Assembly (NCBI GenBank): GCA_024401915.1
Contig: JAKSKA010000005.1
Location: forward strand, 1 to 18,363
Reading direction: 5' to 3'
DNA: 18,363 bases
Source of the DNA: Bacteroidales bacterium
GTDB taxonomy: Bacteria; Bacteroidota; Bacteroidia; Bacteroidales; UBA932
Shown: positions 14,164 to 18,363 of the stretch, one piece after another
Numbering within the stretch: the stretch's first letter is position 1
Layout of the letters: every line of letters starts with the position of its first letter
Position numbers and translations under genes: made by a program
Notes under the pieces: generated by a model
What the model saw: only the letters and a program-made list of their open reading frames with translations
Databases searched by the model: none
What the model was told of the DNA's origin: nothing

Positions 14164-15438
14164 ATGAAGAGATATCTGAGCATTTTCACGCTGCTGATTT
14201 GCGTCTTTCTCTCGTCTCCGCTGGACGCGGAGGACATCAGGGCACAGATTGCAGCCGACTACAGGATGGCGGCACGCAACAGCTGCGTGTACCCCGAGGG
14301 CCGTATCCAGGCTCCAACAGCAGCCCCGGAAGGCTACGTACCCGTTTTCATCTACCACCACGCACGCCACGGCTCTCGCTACAACGGCAACAGCGACAGC
14401 CTGCTGGTGGCCACAATGCTGGAAGCGCGCAGGGACGGCGTCCTCACCGATTTCGGCCTTGACGTCACATCAAGGATCGAAAAGTATTGGAAAGAGACGG
14501 ACGGCTGTCAATGGGACCTGACACGCAAAGGAACGGCGCAGCACAAGGCCATTGCGAAAAGGATGTATGCGAACTATCCTTCCATCTTTGCGGATTCGAC
14601 CTTGATCGACGCGCGCTCCACTGTCGCTTTCCGCTCGAGGCTGTCGATGGATGCTTTCTGCGAAAGCCTGAAGGAGGAGAATCCGAAGCTGGTCGCAAGG
14701 CGTATCAGCACTCCGTCCTACAAGGAGGAGTTCAAGCTCATAAAGAACGACGAGACCAAGAGGTTCGCTTCCTCCGAGGGCGAATGGCGCGAAGGGTACA
14801 AGCAGCTGAAGAAAGAATACACGACCGACGGCAAGAGGCTGGCATCCGCCCTTTTCAAGGACAGTTCCTGGCTCAAGGCCCGGAAGATGAGCACATACTC
14901 GCTCGCCCAGAAGATGATGTCGATCGTCGCATCGGCCCAGAACATCGATTGCGAACTGGATTTCTCGGATATCTTCACCCCTGAAGAATTGTACGGTTTC
15001 TGGGCCCCTTCGAACTACAAGTTCTGTATGCATTACGGAGCCTGCCCGGAATCCTACGGACTGATGGCCAGGAGCGCGGCCCCGATCATCAAGTCGATGA
15101 TCTCACAGATGGACGCCGCCCTCAAGGCGGAAAAGCCATTCGTCACGCTGCGTTTCTCACACGACTCCTTCATAGGCAGGATTGCAGCAATCCTTAAAAC
15201 AGAAGAAGGATGGACGGAGGCTACGGATCCCAAAGTGGTTTGTGATAGCTGGAACTCGAACAACGTGGTGCCTATGGCCTGCAACATCCAGTTCGTCTTC
15301 TTCAGGAACGAAGGAAATGACGTGATAGTATCAGTCCGGTTGAACGAGCGCGACGCCAACCTGCCTATAGGCAAGGTATTCGGCCGCTTCTACAAATGGG
15401 AGGCGCTCAGAAACTATATGGAGGAGGTTTCAAGATGA
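14164..15438 (+). CDS. Secreted histidine-type (acid) phosphatase, first of a tandem pair
   Basis: The 424-residue protein has a signal peptide (about 1-22). It shows the two-part active site of clade-2 histidine phosphatases: ARHGSRY (67-73), where His69 would be phosphorylated and the arginines bind phosphate, and FSHD (331-334), which supplies the proton donor. Family members include acid phosphatases, phytases and MINPP-type inositol phosphatases, some of them secreted by gut Bacteroidota. The usual RHGxRxP has N in place of the proline region (RHGSRYN), so substrate cannot be assigned. A cysteine-containing YGAC motif (291-294) is shared with the next gene. The ATG follows a consensus promoter, and the stop overlaps the second phosphatase start (ATGA). 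Confidence 0.88.
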   Translation: MKRYLSIFTLLICVFLSSPLDAEDIRAQIAADYRMAARNSCVYPEGRIQAPTAAPEGYVPVFIYHHARHGSRYNGNSDSLLVATMLEARRDGVLTDFGLDVTSRIEKYWKETDGCQWDLTRKGTAQHKAIAKRMYANYPSIFADSTLIDARSTVAFRSRLSMDAFCESLKEENPKLVARRISTPSYKEEFKLIKNDETKRFASSEGEWREGYKQLKKEYTTDGKRLASALFKDSSWLKARKMSTYSLAQKMMSIVASAQNIDCELDFSDIFTPEELYGFWAPSNYKFCMHYGACPESYGLMARSAAPIIKSMISQMDAALKAEKPFVTLRFSHDSFIGRIAAILKTEEGWTEATDPKVVCDSWNSNNVVPMACNIQFVFFRNEGNDVIVSVRLNERDANLPIGKVFGRFYKWEALRNYMEEVSR

Positions 15439-16727
15439 GAGCATCAAGGATAATATCAATACTTGCGCTTTCCGTGGTCCTGACGGTCAGCGCCTACGGA
15501 AAGAATGAGACTGCGGCAGATCACAGGGCGGCCATAGAGGCGGACCACAGCCTTGCGGCAGGATTGCACACCCCCTACCCCGACGACGCCTACACAGCGC
15601 CGCTTGCAGCACCGAAAGGCTTTCAGCCCGTGTACATCTATCACTTCGGACGCCACGGCTCACGCTACCGTTCGAAATGCAAGGACATAAAGAGCTTCCT
15701 CGACCAGTTGGGCAAGGCGGGAGAATCAGGGCTTCTGACCGAACAGGGTATGGACGTTCTCCGTCAGGTAAGGTCGTATTACGATGCACAGAAAGGTCAC
15801 GACGGAGAATTGAGCGCAGTCGGCGAACGTGAGCAAAGACGCATCGCGGAGAGGCTGTACAATGATTTCCCTATGCTTTTCAGCGGCTCGACCCACATCA
15901 GCGCACGCTCCACCTTCGTGTTGCGCACGCTTGCCACAATGGGCGCTTTCTGCGAGAGGATCAAGGAACTGAACCCGTCGCTCGACATTTACAGGGAGAC
16001 CAGCAAGTCCTTCGTCCACAGCGAATTCGGCCAAAGGTCAAAGGGCTACAATGCTATGATGGCCCACGACACGCCCTGGTACAAGGAATACAGGAAGATC
16101 AGGCAGGCGAATTTTGACGGCAAGAGGATTTCCGGTGTCTTGTTCAAGAGTGCCTCAGCCTTAAAAAGTTCCGGAATCAGGCCCTACATACTCGCAAAGA
16201 GCCTCTATGACGTCGCAACCTGTGCTCCCAACATAGATGTCGAATGCAACATCCTCGACCTCTTCACGACCGATGAGCTGTACAATATGTGGCAGGTGCG
16301 CAATATTCACCAGTGTGTCGAATATGGCGCCTGCGACCTCTCCAGAGAGGTGATGGGAACGCGTTCCGACAGCCTGATTCTCTCCATCGTGAAATATGCC
16401 GACGAGGCTCTCAGTACCGGGAACACCACGGCCACGCTGCGCTTCGGCCACGATGCCAACATCGCCCCGCTGCTTGCCGACCTCGGCGCCGCGGACTCCT
16501 ATGCGCCAACAAGCGATATAAGGGAGATCTGCCATTTATGGTCGACCTTCGAATTGATCCCTATGGCTGCGAACTTCGATTTCATATTCTACAGGAATGC
16601 CGGCGGCAAGGTGATCGTCCAGGTGCGCCTTAATGAGAGGCCCTGCGAACTGCCGCGGAAGAAGGTATATGGCGGCTTCTACGATTGGAAAAAGCTGAGG
16701 GCATATATGCTTTCCAGGGCCAGATAA
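15435..16727 (+). CDS. Secreted histidine-type (acid) phosphatase, second of a tandem pair
   Basis: The 430-residue paralogue of the preceding protein has a signal peptide (about 1-22), GRHGSRY (72-78) with nucleophile His74, and the proton-donor motif FGHD (337-340). The two proteins share their plan throughout: YIYH before the RHG, SARSTFVLR against DARSTVAFR, DGKRISGVLFK against DGKRLASALFK, EYGAC against HYGAC, and VQVRLNERPCELP against VSVRLNERDANLP. They therefore arose by gene duplication, but many substitutions suggest the event is old and the substrates may differ. The ATG at 15435 overlaps the upstream stop and is preferred over a longer frame from 15396. It ends one base before the rsmG start, so rsmG may be in the same transcript. 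Confidence 0.88.
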   Translation: MRASRIISILALSVVLTVSAYGKNETAADHRAAIEADHSLAAGLHTPYPDDAYTAPLAAPKGFQPVYIYHFGRHGSRYRSKCKDIKSFLDQLGKAGESGLLTEQGMDVLRQVRSYYDAQKGHDGELSAVGEREQRRIAERLYNDFPMLFSGSTHISARSTFVLRTLATMGAFCERIKELNPSLDIYRETSKSFVHSEFGQRSKGYNAMMAHDTPWYKEYRKIRQANFDGKRISGVLFKSASALKSSGIRPYILAKSLYDVATCAPNIDVECNILDLFTTDELYNMWQVRNIHQCVEYGACDLSREVMGTRSDSLILSIVKYADEALSTGNTTATLRFGHDANIAPLLADLGAADSYAPTSDIREICHLWSTFELIPMAANFDFIFYRNAGGKVIVQVRLNERPCELPRKKVYGGFYDWKKLRAYMLSRAR

Positions 16728-16728
16728 G

Positions 16729-17325
16729 ATGGAATTCCTCGAAGAGAAATACCTCCGGGCCGTAGAGCTCTGGAAAGAATGGAACGGGAAGATCAATGTC
16801 ATCTCGAGGAAAGACAGCGACAATATCTTCAGCCACCACATCCTCCACTCCCTTGCGATTGCGGAGTATCTTTCCGAAGGCGGGAGAAGCCTTGATGGGT
16901 GCAGCATCCTCGATGTTGGCACAGGAGGCGGCCTGCCCGGAATCCCCCTCGCTATGGAATATCCCGGCGGCAAGTTCACGCTCTGCGACTCCATCGGGAA
17001 GAAAATAACCGTTGCCCGCGCCGTCTCCGAAGGCCTGGACCTCGGAAACGTCGAATGCGTCAACGCCCGCGCCGAATCGCTCGGGAGGAAATTCGACTAT
17101 GTGGTCTCAAGGGCTGTGACCAGTCTCGACAACTTCTATCCCTCGGTAAGGGGCTGCTTCAACAACAGCATACTTTATCTGAAAGGAGGGGATGTAAACT
17201 CAGAAATAAGCACCCTCTGCTCCCGGTTCAAGCTCTCCCCTTCCAAAATAACGGCCTGGCCCATCAGCTCCTGGCTGTCCGACGACTACTACTCCGAAAA
17301 ATTCGTCATCGAAATCCGGAAATAA
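16729..17325 (+). CDS. rsmG: 16S rRNA (guanine-N7) methyltransferase RsmG
   Basis: RsmG (GidB) methylates G527 of 16S rRNA using S-adenosylmethionine. The 198-residue protein has the family markers in order: WNGKINVISRKD (18-29), HHILHSL (36-42), the SAM-binding LDVGTGGGLPGIPLA (61-75), the acidic strand end LCDSIGKK (85-92), NARAE (112-116), VVSRAV (125-130) and LYLKGG (149-154). Length is typical for Bacteroidota. The ATG is one base after the phosphatase stop, so it may depend partly on that transcript, an odd pairing of a housekeeping enzyme with secreted phosphatases. No terminator with a T-run is visible after it. Confidence 0.95.
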   Translation: MEFLEEKYLRAVELWKEWNGKINVISRKDSDNIFSHHILHSLAIAEYLSEGGRSLDGCSILDVGTGGGLPGIPLAMEYPGGKFTLCDSIGKKITVARAVSEGLDLGNVECVNARAESLGRKFDYVVSRAVTSLDNFYPSVRGCFNNSILYLKGGDVNSEISTLCSRFKLSPSKITAWPISSWLSDDYYSEKFVIEIRK

Positions 17326-17610
17326 GTCGTACAGACGTGAGTCCATTCCGGTCATCTTAGACCTCCGTGATGGGCTGCTCACCCTGCGGGATATTCCGTT
17401 CGCTTCGCTCACTCCATCCCGTCACTCACTTCGTTCGTGACACCCGCTCACGAAGCCGCGGGCGGCTACGTATCCCGCAAGGGACAGCCCCTCACGGGGT
17501 GGGCAAATGGATCAAATGCCGCAGGCAGACTGCTGCAAATGAAGAATGCCCGGCTGAAATTCTCCAGTCGGGCACTCGAAAAGCGGCGAGAGCCATAGAT
17601 TGCACCTTAT
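17326..17610. other. Gene-free region with nested inverted repeats (possible REP/MITE-like element or structured RNA)
   Basis: This stretch of 285 bp has no convincing gene. Between 17372 and 17490 two pairs of arms are nested: GGGCTG (17372-17377) with CAGCCC (17485-17490), and TGCGGGATA (17385-17393) with TATCCCGCA (17471-17479). Inside lie GTCAC/GTGAC arms (17421-17425, 17437-17441) and CCCGC/GCGGG arms (17443-17447, 17458-17462). Right after the outer arm comes a further CCCC-TCAC-GGGG palindrome (17488-17499). CAAATG is repeated three times (17504, 17513, 17536). The arrangement would fold into a branched structure. No transposase gene and no target-site duplication were recognised. Confidence 0.55.
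17547..17574. terminator. Hairpin between convergent rsmG and lipoprotein genes, possible weak terminator
   Basis: TGCCCGGCTG (17547-17556) and CAGTCGGGCA (17565-17574) form a 10-bp stem with one G-T pair and an 8-base loop. There is no T-run on the plus side. On the minus side the stem is followed by TTCTTCATTT, so it may end minus-strand transcription weakly. Confidence 0.35.
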
Positions 17611-18189
17611 CTAAAACATCCCGTCCCACAGAGCACTGCCAACGTATCGGATATCTATCCGACGGTTGTCTTTCAATACTATAGAGATTGACACCCTGGC
17701 GTCTTCGATACTTTTTTCTCCATATAAATCGGTCCGTCCTTCAAAAAACTCGTTGATCGTCACCGACGACACCAATTCATTTCCTCCTTCATATTTCCCC
17801 TGATTCATAGGGATAATCAATTTACCAATGGAAGGAATATCATATAAAGAGATGCGCTCGACGGCATCTTTATCATCGGTGTACTCCTTTCCGGTATAGT
17901 AAAATCCCTCGATTGAAATCTTTTCTTTGATTCGAGAAGGATATTCCAGATAATAGTCTGAAAATATATAGAAGATAGACCAGTCTCCTTCTGTTGGCTC
18001 AACAGTTCCCCCGCCTTTAAAGGCGGACTTCAATTCCTCCTGCTGGACATCATCTATTGAGATGCCGCCACTATTCGTAATTGTTGTTTCCTCAGATTTA
18101 TTGCAGCCAAGGATACAGACAGAAAACAGCAACGATGCAAAAAGACGCCCGATACAACTCGTAAGAAGGGTATTGAAAGTTTTTATCAT
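17611..18189 (-). CDS. Lipoprotein of unknown function, AT-richer than its neighbours
   Basis: I do not recognise the family. The 192-residue protein starts with a basic N-terminus, a hydrophobic stretch and the lipobox ILGC (Cys29), followed by NKSEETTITNSGG, a linker typical of exported Bacteroidota lipoproteins. The rest is predicted mostly beta, with many Tyr, Ile, Asp and Glu residues (for example SIFYIFSDYYLEYP and ISIEGFYYTGKEYTDD), and ends VGSALWDGMF. The codons are visibly richer in A and T than those of rsmG and the phosphatases. The start ATG is 28 bases after the stop of the gene upstream, so the two are probably one transcript. The function is unknown; a surface or immunity-type protein would be speculation. 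Confidence 0.75.
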   Translation of the reverse strand: MIKTFNTLLTSCIGRLFASLLFSVCILGCNKSEETTITNSGGISIDDVQQEELKSAFKGGGTVEPTEGDWSIFYIFSDYYLEYPSRIKEKISIEGFYYTGKEYTDDKDAVERISLYDIPSIGKLIIPMNQGKYEGGNELVSSVTINEFFEGRTDLYGEKSIEDARVSISIVLKDNRRIDIRYVGSALWDGMF

Positions 18190-18217
18190 AGAGCACAGTA
18201 ACTTAATTGTATTGATA

Positions 18218-18363
18218 CTAATCTTTTACAGGAGGTCCGGCAAGGCCTTTGTCAATAACGACCATCACATCGTAAGAATCCAGGGGGACGTTTTTTACGG
18301 TGCACGTGAAAGACCACTGTCTGACGAATTGGATGTCCCGCCTCACCCCGATGGCTTTACGTG
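18218..18363 (-). CDS. C-terminal end of an unidentified protein (cut by window edge)
   Basis: On the minus strand an open frame enters from the right edge and ends at TAG 18218. The visible 47 residues include RRDIQFVRQWSFTCTVKNVP and DSYDVMVVIDKGLAGPP, with a strand-like hydrophobic pattern. It is 28 bases upstream of the lipoprotein gene in the same direction, which supports a real gene and not a chance frame. The other two minus-strand frames meet stops close to the edge. I cannot assign a family. Confidence 0.5.
   Translation of the reverse strand, partial: RKAIGVRRDIQFVRQWSFTCTVKNVPLDSYDVMVVIDKGLAGPPVKD

Noticed and set aside
17367..17684. Plus-strand 105-residue frame over the palindromic region
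   Set aside because: It runs through the inverted repeats and into the antisense of the lipoprotein gene, and its translation has no protein-like features.
1..18363. CRISPR arrays, tRNA genes, rRNA genes, IS elements
   Set aside because: No regularly spaced repeats, cloverleaf sequences or transposase motifs were seen on either strand.

Overview
The window reads as chromosome of a Bacteroidota bacterium, most likely order Bacteroidales, with a fairly high GC content for that group. The gene set supports this: a DUF4290 protein directly upstream of FtsK, a FISUMP-domain lipoprotein, a lipoprotein form of ApbE and a ComEC-type C-terminus. Several start sites follow TAnnTTTG -7 boxes, in two cases with TTTG 20 bp upstream, as in Bacteroidota sigma factor promoters. 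I cannot place the genus from sequence alone. Twenty genes are supported: 18 that look whole or nearly so and two cut by the window edges. One of the 20 is split by a frameshift and is listed as two entries. Eight neighbouring pairs share a 4-bp ATGA stop/start overlap, so most of the window consists of tightly coupled operons.

Left part (1-3627): the C-terminal end of a ComEC-like DNA-uptake channel (+) faces a minus-strand group of a TPM-domain (YgcG-like) membrane protein, LemA and a FISUMP lipoprotein whose reading frame is broken in the middle. A divergent lipoprotein ApbE (flavin transferase) follows on the plus strand.

Middle-left (3624-6812, minus): a four-gene unit with an ATGA overlap at each of its three junctions: HPr-kinase-like ATPase, S24/S26-type serine peptidase, PqqD-like peptide-binding domain, ABC exporter. 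These parts resemble the tailoring and export side of a ribosomal-peptide (RiPP, lasso-like) pathway, but no precursor and no cyclase or radical-SAM enzyme is in the window. This is the best candidate for an undescribed system. Its ABC exporter also appears to lack about 16 residues just before the ABC signature.

Centre (6894-10449, plus): DUF4290, FtsK translocase and a LolA-like periplasmic protein, all overlapping. They meet head-on with a cell-wall operon on the minus strand (10433-13832): alanine racemase, a secreted C1B (bleomycin-hydrolase-like) peptidase and a lytic transglycosylase. Upstream of these is rpmH (L34), with its own terminator and a well-formed promoter. The alanine racemase has no ATG start; its frame opens inside the rpmH terminator.

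Right part (14164-18363): two tandem paralogous secreted histidine phosphatases, then rsmG (16S rRNA methyltransferase). After these comes a roughly 285-bp gene-free stretch with an elaborate set of inverted repeats. Beyond it lie two AT-richer minus-strand genes of unknown function (a lipoprotein and the end of another protein), which look like the start of an accessory segment.
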